Part shown: piece after piece, positions 47,934 to 59,286 of the stretch
How the letters are laid out: every line of letters starts with the position of its first letter
Position numbering within the stretch: position 1 is the first letter of the stretch
Source: Xestospongia bergquistia
Taxonomy: Eukaryota; Porifera; Demospongiae; Haplosclerida; Petrosiidae
Direction of reading: 5' to 3'
Length of the DNA: 64,000 nt
NCBI GenBank assembly: GCA_963965975.1
Contig: OZ014421.1
Span: forward strand, 1,493,001-1,557,000
Notes under the pieces: generated by a model
Database searches by the model: none
What the model was told of the DNA's origin: nothing
Seen by the model: the letters and a program-made list of their open reading frames with translations, nothing else
Position numbers and translations under genes: made by a program

Positions 47934-48416
47934 ATGGACAAGACCACCTCACCTCTGTCTGAGACATACCTCTCACCTCCAGTAGGTCCTGTTACTAGAA
48001 GTGTTGTCCCAAGACAGTCTAGTCCACGAACTACTAGTTCATTGGTGAGTGATGATGTCATTGTCATGTGACCTTTATTCTCTCCTGTATAGCTACCTAC
48101 CTCTAACACAGTACAGAATAAGATGACAAGTTTGAGAGAAGAGAACACAAAGTTAGTATCACAAGGACAGCGTCTTGTCTCTGAACTAGAAAGAACTTCA
48201 CATCAACTAGAATTAGCTAATGCTAAGGTATTTAATTAACTCTTAATCATAGGGGTATGTTGTTATTATCCTCGTCATTAGATTCATAATTTAGAGGTCA
48301 ACTTAAGAAGTATTACATCAGTCAGCAGAAATTCAAAGAAGTGCCAGTACTTACTTGAGCAGGGCCAAGTCTTAGAGAAGAAACTATTTAAAAAGAGTAG
48401 TTATGTATATAGATGA
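47934..48416 (+). CDS. Short coiled-coil protein, copy F (identical to copy E)
   Basis: Exons 47934-48044, 48093-48227, 48282-48416, at offset 8820 from copy E, with the same 1-nt deletion in the last exon and the same overlap with the CDK1 relic start at 48403. No difference from copy E seen. Confidence 0.45.
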
Positions 48417-49252
48417 TTATACAAAGATTGAAAAGATTGGAGAAGGGACTTATGGCGTCGTTTACAAGGTAAGTCTTCTTTCACGCTATATTTCTTACTT
48501 GTTTTAAAGGCTAGACATAGAGCTACTGGTAAGTTTGTGGCCTTGAAGAAAATACGTCTTGAGAGTAAGGAAGAAGGTGTACCCAGTACAGCTATTAGAG
48601 AGATTTTGATTTTGAAGGAAGTTCAACATTTTAATTAGGGTTTCATTTAGGGGGGGCAGGGGGGCATTTGCCCCCCCCCCCCACCCTTGCTAGAGTCTCG
48701 CCCTTCCTTGGAAATTAGGTTAGCCATTTTTTTTCAAGGGGTAATTGGATGTAATGAATACAGAACTGAAACTTAACACAAGGAATATACAGCATAAGAT
48801 AACCATAGGCTAAACACAAGGAGTGTGTACAGTTTTTAACCTAAACACCAATAGTCTATAGGTGTTAAATTACTCCTAAGTGCCTTATCACCACCAGTAT
48901 AATTTGGTCTATAGGTGTTAAGTGTCTTATCAGCACAGAAATATGGTCATCTCATCATGTCATTTGAAAACCACAAATGGTCTGAAAATGTGCCAGAAGC
49001 GATCTCAAAAGGGTCTAAAATTCAGAAATTTTCTGGGGACATGCCTCCAAACCACCCTAGAGGACGTTCTGTTGCGCACAATCCTTTCGCCCCCCTAAAT
49101 TTTCTCGAAGTATTATTTTGCCCTCCCTTGTCCTTTTTTCTAAATGAAACCCTGCTAATGCTGTGACGTAAGTGAGAGTGTGAGTGTGTGTGAGTATTGT
49201 GAAGTAAACGGAATGTGGTTTATTCACTAATAGAATGGCTCGAAATAATCTC

Positions 49253-49302
<50 letters not shown>

Positions 49303-49550
49303 CTCTCTCTCTCTTTCTCTCTCATACAGACTTGAGGAGATAATTCATCAAGATTCTAAGTTCTATCTTGTTTTTGAATTCATTAGTATAGATTTAAAGA
49401 AATATCTTGACACTATTCCATCTGGACATTATATTGATCCAGTATTATTAAATGGATGAACATATGACCAATCTACAATGACCATACATTATAGTAGTTA
49501 TATTTATTGTTCTATTATTAAACTGGCTGACTTTGGACTTGGACTTTCTG

Positions 49551-49585
<35 letters not shown>

Positions 49586-50017
49586 TACACACTGACCCAT
49601 TGTTAAATTCCACAGAGAGTAACACTGTGGTACAGGGCCCCTGAAGTCTTACTTGGTACAGCATGATATTCTTGTCTCATTGATGTATGGAGTATAGCTT
49701 GTATATTTGCTGAAATGTCTAATAAAAAATCTCTGTTTCAAGGAGACTCTGAAATTGATCAACTCTTCTGAACTACCAAATTTCCCTAAATGGATTGGAA
49801 AGACAATAAAACAAGTTTGTCCTCGACTTGATGCAGCAGGTTGTGTCCTGTTAATGGTAAGTTATTGTTCAATGATCCTTTTTAATTCTAGTGTCTTTAA
49901 TATCAGCAAATGTTAGTTTATAATCCTGGGAAGAGAATGTCAGCAAAGACTGCTATACAACATCCTTATTTCAGTGATTTAGACAAGTCAGGTCTACCTG
50001 ATACAGTACAGTCTTAA
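48403..50017 (+). pseudogene. CDK1 (cdc2)-like kinase, relic copy F
   Basis: Same structure and lesions as copy E (MITE in the PSTAIRE exon, lost exon 3 donor, truncated exon 4, exon 5/6 fusion, clean exon 7 at 49907-50017). The only difference seen is one extra C in the MITE homopolymer. Confidence 0.8.
48636..49154. mobile_element. MITE-like element in CDK1 exon 2 (copy F)
   Basis: Second copy of the 39816-40333 element, 519 bp, identical apart from one additional C in the C-run. Present through segmental duplication, not a second insertion: flanks are identical too. Confidence 0.75.
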
Positions 50018-50048
50018 GAACATATTATAACATTAATATTTTATGTAT

Positions 50049-50630
50049 TAGTGTTGTTTTAGTATGGTAAATTAGTTTTAGTTTTAGTTATAGTTTTTCT
50101 ACTCTTTTTACTTTAAGTTTTAGTTTTAGTTATAGTAATGCAATTGAAAACAATTTTAGTTATAGTTATTGTTATCAATTCTAAATTGTATTTTAGTTTT
50201 AGTTATAGTTCTCGTCACCAAATTCTTTTAGTTTTAGTTTTAGTTATTGTAAAAAATCATCATAATTAATTATCATAATACCAATGAAATAACTCAAATG
50301 TAAGTAATGTTAACGCTCAAAAGAACCAGTAAATGAGTTATCAGCCATTTTGTTAATGGTACATGTGAACAAAAGCCCCACCTACTTTAAGAAGTCACAC
50401 CTCTGCTGAATACTGTAATAGTTTTGGTTAATACTGTACAATTTTAGTTTTAGTTTTAGTTAATGTCAGTCACAATTACAGTTATAGTTTTAGTTATAGT
50501 TAGACACCAGTAGTTTTAGTTTTAGTTATTGTTATAAGCACTATGGAGTTTGAATTTTAGTTTTAGTATAGGAAAAGTGCCTTACTAAAATATGTTTTAG
50601 TTTTATTTATTGTTAACTAAAACAACACTA
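50049..50630. mobile_element. hAT-type MITE (copy F)
   Basis: Second copy of 41228-41809 at offset 8821, with the same TTATGTAT duplications (50041-50048 and 50631-50638) and terminal repeats. Confidence 0.85.
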
Positions 50631-50810
50631 TTATGTATCATTAACTGTATACTGTATTAACAAACACTAATATGGAATAACTTATAATAAATAAAATAAC
50701 TTGTATAGTCTAAGATTACTTGTTTTATGATGGAACTTGTAAGTAGAGAGTTGTCCTCAATTATAATAACAGAGCTTATTATTAAGGGCGTGTCTAATTT
50801 GAAAGAAAAG

Positions 50811-53800
50811 ATGGCTACATCTAGATCAGGTTTGACTACATTATTATAATAGATATCTATTGTTATGTGTGTGTGTGTCATGTTCTACAGATTATTATGT
50901 ACCTACAAAGAGGTATGGTAACTCCACACATATAGTGGGTGACTACCTCTACATGTGGGGTGGTGATATGAATGGTCTCCCTATAGTACATGATAATGAA
51001 GTCAAACGGAAGATGACCTCTGTTATTGAGGTATTTCACTTACCAACTGGTAGATGGGAACAACGACCTACTAATGGAAAACCTCCACTGGGTGTCTGGG
51101 CCTATGCCTCCACTGTTATCAGTAACAGGATCTACTATTTTGGAGGCTATTGTAATCATGACCAGTGTCGTTACAATAGTCTTAACTCATTAATAACAGA
51201 TTCACTTACATGGAATGAACTGTTCCCAACTAATCCAAGTACTGGTCCAATGATGAAGTCAAGCTGTAGGATGATATCACTTACATTCAATAAAGTGGAT
51301 TATCTACTGGTAGTTGGTGGTATTGGTCCACGTCCTACCTCTCCACAATCTGGTGCTCAGTATAGTGATAAGGGAACATTTCGTGGTAATGTTCGTACTA
51401 ATGAACACCACTATTATCAGTTATCCAGTGGTAAGAAGATCAATATATCATGTTATTAATACATTATATATCAAGTACAATTTTATAACTGTTTGTATTT
51501 CAGGTCAGTGGATAATACCAGAAATTACTGGAGAATGTCCACCTCCTTGTAGTAGCTTCACTCTTACATCACTACCTAATAACAGAGCTCTGTTATTTGG
51601 TGGTAGGACTCCTAATGGTGATATTAACACTGTGTATATTGCTCAGTGTACAAAGACTGCAGTGGTGAGTACAATATGTATAAAGTTAAAGTATTTAGTT
51701 ACTGTATAATATTGTGGAGTAATCAAGTTTAAAGTTTGATATTATTAAATGAACTAAATTTATAGTATATAATGTCTTTATAATTATTATTATTAGGAAC
51801 TGTTTTATTAATAAACAAGTGATTTATTGTTTGTTAATATTTCTTTAATCAACTTAGAGGTTATATTGATAACTGAAACATTCCTTTAGTCAACTATATA
51901 GTGATATCATATTTCATTGACTAAATGTCACTCTTGAATAGTAGCCTACCTTTTTGTATATCAGTAAAATTGATGATGAGCTTGAATAAATGATACAATG
52001 ACTGCTTAACAAAATTGTCTATTGATAATTTATAATTGATTATTAATATTAATATTATATATATAATAATAATATATATAATATTATATTAATTAATATT
52101 AAGTTGTTCTGTTAAGTGAAAAAGACAAAAAAAGATAATTTTTATTTTTTAAAAATGTTTATTCAGTCAGGAAATAACTGTAGTTTCATAAATGTCCTTA
52201 AACAAATGAGTTCACAATGAGGTAATATTTGTTTAAAATTTCTGTCAATGTTTGATCTATCATTTACTAACTGATACACAAAGTTTAAAGCTATTGTTTA
52301 TCAGGAATGTTCAGAATCACTTCTAACTTTAGAAACTTTAATAATTCACAATTATATTTTAAATAGTGACCTCAAATAGTAAATTTTCCTATTGTTGTTC
52401 AATATTAAAATAGATGTCCCAGGTCTTATTAAAGGAAATATTGTAACTAAATTAAAATCCACATAAACTATAAAATGAACAATATTCTTAAACATTTCCC
52501 AGTATACAGTATTAATTACTGCTATGTTAATTGTATAATATGTTAACTTGAATATTATCTACCCAGCACTGGGAGAAGATAAGTGAACCACTTCACAAAT
52601 CAGTGAATTGGCCTCAAAGTAGATGTGATCATGCTACTACTATTATCAGTGACCTACATGTGATGATGGTGGGTGGAATTGGTAATACTATTGGTGACAG
52701 CTGGTTATTTAACATTGATACAAAGACATGGACAAAGGTTAGTTACTAGTTATCATGTGACCTAACACTAACACAAAGTGAGTTAATGTCTATGATCTAC
52801 AATATGAGGAGATATAATAAAGTGTGACTATTTGAACTTTGACCTCTGAAAATAACACTAATCTATAGAAAATTTCTAATTAATAATAGTTATTGTTTTT
52901 ATGACCTGGTTTTATACCTGTAGTCCTGACACTATAGTATGTTAACATTTATGATAGTATAGTCTATTGATATATCTGATTTGTTTATAGTTATAATTCA
53001 GTTATTAAAGACTGTACATAAGTACTTATGTTCATGTTTTAAAGTATCGTAACATGTCAACTCTACCAGTTCATACAAAGTTATAGTCTGTTACTAGAGT
53101 ACATGTATCCACTGATGTTACATGTATAATGACTAGTTTTGTAGTAATATCATAACATCATTATTATAATGTCATATAGTACACTATATTCCATCTTATA
53201 GCTCAACATACCAGAGTCAGTGACTAAGAGAAGGGGCCACTCCCTCTCATTATGGAATGTGTCACCTACCACTGTATGGGTAATACAATTTGGAGGACTT
53301 AGATACCCTGATGGTAAACTCAATGATACTAAAGTGATAGAACTTAGTAAGTACTGTCTATTAAATGATAGAATTTGTTATATAGTACACACACACACAT
53401 TATCAGTATTATCATAGTATGATATAGGAGTATTGACACACTAACTCTTTATATTACAAACTAGTCTCATAACTCAATACTATTGTAACATACTATATCT
53501 CTCACTGTAGTATGTAATAATGACCAGTGGACTGTAGGAGATGTAATAACTAACCTGACATCTACTGAAGAATATCAACTTAAGCTACAACAGAAGAGAC
53601 ATGGACAATCTCAACTTACTGTCCAATCTCCTACACGTCTTCAACCTTCATCTTCATCACGTCAAGAATTACAAGAGAAAGATAGAGAAATTCAACGTTT
53701 AACACGACAACTTGAAGTTACCAACAAAGAGCTACAAGATACCAAACAACAGCAGATAGATATGACAAGAGCTCTTCAAGAGGACCTTCAAAGAAAAGAA

Positions 53801-54841
53801 AGACAACTACATCAACTACATCAAGAACTTCAAGAGAAACAACAAACTCAAGCTAATCTTGAACGTGAGCACAGAAATAGAGAAAGGTTACTTCAACAAC
53901 AACTACAAGATCAAGAAGAGAGAGAAAGACGACAGTTACAGGATAGTCAAGAGAGAGAAAGAGAATTATGTCAAGAACGTGATGATTTTCGTCAACAATT
54001 TCAGGACTCAACCTCTGCTCTTCAACAAACACGTCAAGCTAATGCCACTCTACAACAACAAGTTCAACAGTTACAACAACAGTCTCATTGGGTAGTGAAG
54101 AAGGAGGAGATTGAGATAACTGAGGAGATTCTTGGGAAAGGAGGCTGGGGAGAAGTCAAGGTGGCTAAATTTCGTGGCCTTAGAGTAGCTGCCAAATGTC
54201 TTCATGAAGTTATCCTGTCACCATATAACATATCAGTTTTTACACGAGAAATGGAGATTGCTGCTCGAGTACGTCATCCAAATCTCCTCCAGTTCATAGG
54301 AGCCACTAAAGTGGGTAGTCCTATCATCCTCTCAGAACTAATGCCAACTAGTCTTCGCAAAGAGCTAGAAGCTGGTCCTCTACCCTATCATGCTGTTTTA
54401 GCTATTAGTCAAGATATAGCCTGTGGTCTCAACTATCTCCACCTCTTTAAACCAGACCCTATACTACATAGAGATGTCAGCACTGCTAATGTTCTTCTTA
54501 CACATGGGCAGTTTGGGTGGAGAGCCAAGGTATCAGACTATGGTTCAGCTAATCTTCAACCAATGATTGGTCGTACAGTCAATCCAGGTAATCCAGTTTA
54601 TTCTGCTCCAGAAGCTGGTGTACCAAGAGACCATTCTCCTGCAATGGATGTTTACAGTTATGGTGTTGTCTTGATTGAAATGATGATCTGTCGTATTCCT
54701 GAGGTAGCTCAGAGACAACTTCATATTAACAGTATTAGACGACAAGCATTTAAAGCTCTTATTGAACGATGTTTGAAAGAGAATCGTAGAGAACGTCCGA
54801 CAATGTCAGAGATCATAACATACTTCAATGAAACCATTTAA
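50811..54841 (+). CDS. Kelch propeller-coiled coil-TKL kinase, copy F (intact)
   Basis: Exons 50811-50829, 50891-51430, 51504-51664, 52567-52737, 53202-53346, 53511-54841; 788 aa. Identical to copy E except Gln for His at NLL-Q-FIGATK (54290-54292), which restores the family residue. Whether E and F are two genes or one gene assembled twice cannot be decided from the sequence alone. Confidence 0.9.
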
Positions 54842-55111
54842 TAGTATACTAGTGTGTGTTATAATTTTAGTAGTAAGGTTATTATAATAGTTAGTTTAGT
54901 TATTGTACTATGTGTGATTATTATAATAATATTACCATATATGGACATTTTCCAGAGAAGTGAATGTATGAATTATAACTGACATTTCTGCTTTTTCACT
55001 TAGAGATGTCAATGCTAGACTATATATATAGAGAGAGTGTTCATAGAGAAAGTTTTATCTCAAATGTTGACTGACATACAGTTATATTAACAATATAAAA
55101 TATAATGTTAT

Positions 55112-56537
55112 TTATATAGTATATGCTGGACTTCTTAATGTACAGATGTCTATATTAGGATGATAGTGAGCTGGTCCTGGAGTAGATTCTGTTAAATAGA
55201 ACATTAATATTATAGTTGTTAAAGATAATGCTGACTTGATCTTTTGTTGTGAGATGGTAAATGTGATATAGTGTAAGAAGGATAAGATGTCAGTGTAATA
55301 TTAGTGGCCTCTAGTGTGTTATAACTGTTAGGAGCTGGTTGAATAGTTGAGCCTATTAGAAGATATAAGATCATACTTAAATGGAACATCTCTATAATGG
55401 ACACTATGGAAGTCTAGTGTGACAGTCTGAACCTTAAGCCACGTACTTAATGTTTAAGGTTTAGCGATAGGATCAGTATTAAAATATGGTGATCTCAGAC
55501 TGTCATACTGTACTTCTTTAGGACAATGTCATTAGTAGAGGTGTGTCCTCAATATAAAGGTCATTAAAGTATTATTAGTATGGGCCTAGAACAAGTGTCC
55601 TGAACTTCAGACTTATAATTTATTCCAATTTTTATTACCAAGAGGTAGAGTTGTTTTAATTCTCATAGAATAAGATGGTGCTGTCCTTGTAGTTAAAGAT
55701 TGATGTCCAATTATATGAGGTATATTATAGGAACATGGAGTAGTATTCTAAAATTAAATAGATTTAATAAAATTATAACTAAATTATATAAAAATTACTT
55801 GTTCCCTGTCCTGATTAGATTGATAAATCCATAAATTTGTGGTCGTAATTGGAGGGGGTTTACTTGTTACCATGACAACATTATCAATTTAAACATAGTA
55901 ATAAAGGACATACTGTTAATATGATGGGTTGATATTCGACATAATGGACCTTTACTACTTAAAGAAGATGGTCGGACATCATAGGTACAGGGAGAAGGTG
56001 TTGCTATTTGTTCCAGAGAAAGAGGCGGCCGTGAGACCAAGCATTGTCTTAAACCTGAAATTATAATCCTCTCAAGACTTTTCACTATATTACTTACCAA
56101 TACAATGAGATGTCTTTGGTTTTTCAATAGTATAAAAAGTGGAGGAGTTGAGGTTACTATAGAGAATATTATTAACAATGATCTAATTAATTGAATCTAT
56201 TAATTTTACTGCTAATAAATAAAAGCGCGAATTGTTGTTATTTAAAGATTGCTAGCGGACAAATAGTCGAATCTGATTGGTCGAGGGCTTGAAGTATATA
56301 AAGAACTGCGCTGGAATTTTTATCATTTCTTGTCCAAGTTAGTTTGTAATAAAGATGTGGTCATTGTTGCTGTGAAACTAACTATGGTCTACACTACAAT
56401 GACTACCTCATCTCTACAGAAACTTTCTTGCTCACTTACCGAGTCAGTTTTAAGACAATCCTTTGAGGTCTCTTAGCTGGTCGTCCATTAGGAGTCAGTG
56501 AACACAATCTATCTCTAAAGAACTGATGCTCTTCCAT
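55112..56537 (-). pseudogene. ODF3-like gene, copy F-G (single splice-site lesion)
   Basis: The best-preserved ODF3-like copy. Exon 1 56440-56537 (no nonsense codon; MEEHQFFRDRLCSLTPNGRP), exon 2 56098-56156, exon 3 55914-56054, exon 4 55799-55863, exon 5 55639-55747, exon 6 55236-55352, exon 7 55112-55188. All exons have the expected lengths and are open. The exon 4 acceptor is AA instead of AG, as in copy E-F. Skipping exon 4 or using the next AG shifts frame, so a normal product is unlikely. The left boundary of the perfect duplication falls in intron 1 (56351), which explains why exon 1 differs from copy E-F while exons 2-7 are identical. Confidence 0.7.
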
Positions 56538-56783
56538 TTCAGCCCTATCTAACTAAGACCACACCCCTAGATATTTTAAACTCTTTGGGTACTGTGTGGT
56601 GTGGTAGCCTACTCCTGGCTATTGTGAACTGGTAAGTACATTGTTTATACAATACTATAATTGGTAATGTATTTAATAAAATATTAATAAATTGTATCTA
56701 ATAATGAACTGTATACAAATCTATTCTATAAAATTTAAATATTCTTTTCTAGTTAATAAAAGTTCCAGTTGTAGTCATTACTC

Positions 56784-58988
56784 ATGGACAAGACCACCTC
56801 ACCTCTGTCTGTGACATATCTCTCACCTCCAGTAGGTCCTGTTACTAGAGGTGTTGTCCCAAGACAGTCTAGTCCACGAACTACTAGTTCATTGGTGAGT
56901 GATGATGTCATTGTCATGTGACCTTTATTCTCTCCTGTATAGCTACCTACCTCTAACACAGTACAAGATAAGATGACAAGTTTGAGAGAAGAGAACACAA
57001 AGTTAGTATCACAAGGCAATGTCTTGTCTCTGAACTAGAAAGCACTTCACATCAACTAGAATTAGCTAATGCTAAGGTATTTAATTAACTCTTAATCATA
57101 GGAGTTAGTGTTATTATCCTTGTCATTAGATTCATAATTTAGAGGGTCGACTTAAAAAGTCAGACTCAATCACACCTCAAACGACACCCTCAAGTACCTT
57201 CAAATCAACTTCAACTGAGAGAAGAGAGAGACAAGAATGGAGTACTCGTCAGAAAGTCTTACAAGATCAGTTATTAGATGTACAGGAAGAATGCAGGTAT
57301 TATAATGTTATATTAGTATTACCATGTATGGTTATGTTGATGTGTGTAGGCGATTAAGAGATGCTTGTGTTGAAGCTAAACAAAGAACAAACAAGAGAGC
57401 AGATGTACCAGACAGAGTAAGTTATACTTGTAATTAGGACACTCACTATATTAGGACACTTGTTCTAGTCCCATGTTAATACTTTAGTGTATTATACAAC
57501 CTCTATATTGAGGACACTTGTTCTAGTCCTATACTAATACTTTAGTGTATTATATAACCTCTATATTAGGACACTTGTTCTAGTCCCATGTTAATACTTT
57601 AGTGTATTATACAACCTCTATATTGAGGACACTTGTTCTAGTCCCATGTTAATACTTATAACCTCTACATTGAGGATATCTCCATGTTCCAAGCCCCCAA
57701 AGTGTCTACTACTATAGTTCATATATTGATAGTCAGTGATGCTATTTATATACAACTCTAGACCACTATATGATGACTATATTATACCACCAAGATCTGA
57801 GACTATCATTAGTTACATCTTCCAATAAAACCTCACTATTAAGGACATCCCTTGTAAATTGAACTAGCACTGATAAGCCTCTTTAAAGAAAGAATGCCCC
57901 TTTAATTAAGATAATTAGTTAGAATTTACTGTATAATTTTAATAATTTATTTTATTGATATTATTTCTTTTAGCCTTTGTCATCACAAAGTTGTAGAGGA
58001 TTTCCATCAACTAGTATTAGCACTTACACTAGACATTCTAATAAAACTGAAAATATTCTCTCCAATTATAAAGCTGTTAGTGGAAGCAAAAGTGCTTACA
58101 GCTCTCTCTTATCAAAACCAATCCTCACTGGTGGAAATAGCTACCCTCGTGAAACAGGTCTAGACCGGTCATTATCAGGTAGTAATACCAGTTTGTCCAG
58201 TGTTAAGTCTGCTAGAGAACCTCTCACATTTTCCACACGTAGTACATTCAGTTCTGCCTACTCCAGTGTCCTTGATAGTACTGGATCTAGTTCAGCTGTA
58301 GAATTGGAGAGAGCAAAAATAAAGATCAGAAAATTAGAAAAAGAGGTCAGTTAGTGCATTTATTAGAGTTGTCATGTGACTTCCTCCTCTTATCATGTGA
58401 CTAATTTTGTCTTACTTAAAGCAATTACATAATTGTCACATGACATCCATCTCTTTTCATTTGTATTAGGTAACTGTTTTAGAACAGCAACTACAAGAGA
58501 AAACAAAACTATCAGAAACTCACGTTGAGGACCTGACACAACTGAGGTCCTTACTAGCACAAGAGAAAGCCACTCATGCTATCAGTTCCCATCAAGCACA
58601 AGAGAAGGCAGCAAGGTATAATATAGTCATGTTTATCTATTGATAATGTTTTTTTAGTTTCCTAAATATAATATATTCTTTCTTAGTGAATTAGGTCGTA
58701 TTAAAGCATTACATACTGAACAATGTAATGATTTGGAGACACAGTTACATCGTCTTAAAAGTGACAAGGTAAAGTTAGATGAAGAAAACTCCAAACTTAG
58801 AACGTCACTTAAAGGTAACTATTATTTCTCTATAATTGTATATGTAATGGATGTTTCTGGTAGGGAGTCAGAGTGAGGCTAAGCTACTTTCAGATAATGT
58901 ATCAAAGTTATTTGCACAGTTAGATGGTGAGTGATGATGTCATTGTCATGTGACCTTTATTCTCTCCTGTATAGCTACCTACCTCTAA
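56784..58988 (+). CDS. Coiled-coil protein, long version (copy F-G)
   Basis: A non-coding exon probably ends at 56631. Coding exons: 56784-56894 (MDKTTSPLSV...), 56943-57076, 57130-57296 (IHNLEGRLKKSDSITPQ...QEECR), 57350-57416 (RLRDACVEAKQRTNKRADVP), 57974-58345 (Ser-rich: SSQSCRGFPSTSISTYTRHS...), 58470-58615, 58687-58814, 58864-58926, then 58975-58988. Coiled coils cover the 3' half (VTVLEQQLQEKTKLSETHVE and following). Exon 56943-57076 is 134 nt, not 135, and its frameshift hits TAG; skipping it keeps phase and gives a 355-aa protein ending AQLDATYL. The next exon (58975-59109) is a good coiled coil in another phase, so the original protein may have been longer. Function not recognised; a centrosomal/ciliary coiled-coil protein is possible given its head-to-head ODF3-like neighbour, but that is inference. 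Confidence 0.5.
57453..57674. repeat. Minisatellite, four units of 57-58 bp
   Basis: Units start at 57453, 57511, 57568 and 57626 with AGGACACTTGTTCTAGTCC and continue CATGTTAATACTTTAGTGTA, then CAACCTCTATATTG. It lies in an intron of the coiled-coil gene. Related single units occur inverted in the ODF3-like introns (e.g. 29938-29995) and near 780-890. Confidence 0.85.
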
Positions 58989-59250
58989 CACAGTACAGGA
59001 TAAGATGACAAGTTTGAGAGAAGAGAACACAAAGTTAGTATCACAAGGACAACGTCTTGTCTCTGAACTAGAAAGCACTTCACATCAACTAGAATTAGTT
59101 AATGCTAAGGTATTTAATTAACTCTTAATCATAGGGGTTAGTGTTATTATCCTTGTCATTAGATTCACAGTTTAGAGAGTCGACTTAAGAAGTATTACAT
59201 CAGTCAGCAGAAATTCAAAGAAGAAGCGCCAGTACTTACCTGAGCAGGCC
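58927..59250 (+). repeat. Second copy of coiled-coil gene exon 3 region (first copy 56895-57145)
   Basis: GTGAGTGATGATGTCATTGT, the following intron, the exon CTACCTACCTCTAAC...GCTAAG and the next intron are repeated 2,032 bp apart in the long coiled-coil gene. This second copy keeps the full 135-nt exon and is followed by HSLESRLKKYYISQQKFKEE...VLT and stop as in the short copies. The short copies at 31172, 39114 and 47934 have only one such segment, as expected if exchange between the two removed the central exons. Confidence 0.7.
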
Positions 59251-59286
59251 AAGTCTTAGAGAAGAAACTATTTAAAAAGAGTAGTC

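Larger units (their letters stand above)
38393..56351. repeat. Near-perfect tandem duplication, unit 8,821 bp (two copies plus ~0.3 kb)
   Basis: Copy 1 starts at ~38393, copy 2 at ~47213/47214, and identity with copy 1 continues to ~56351. The offset is 8820 before and 8821 after a C homopolymer (39851-39861 against 48671-48682, one C longer). The only other difference I found is C45471 against G54292. The left border is where 38391-38393 differs from 47211-47213; the right border is where 56352 onward (AAAGATGTGG) departs from 47532 onward (AAGACGTTGT). Each unit holds one coiled-coil gene, one CDK1 relic with two MITEs, one Kelch-kinase and one ODF3-like gene. Confidence 0.9.

Noticed and set aside
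57453-57674. CRISPR-like direct repeats
   Set aside because: The units are contiguous with no distinct spacers, in an intron of a eukaryotic gene; a minisatellite.
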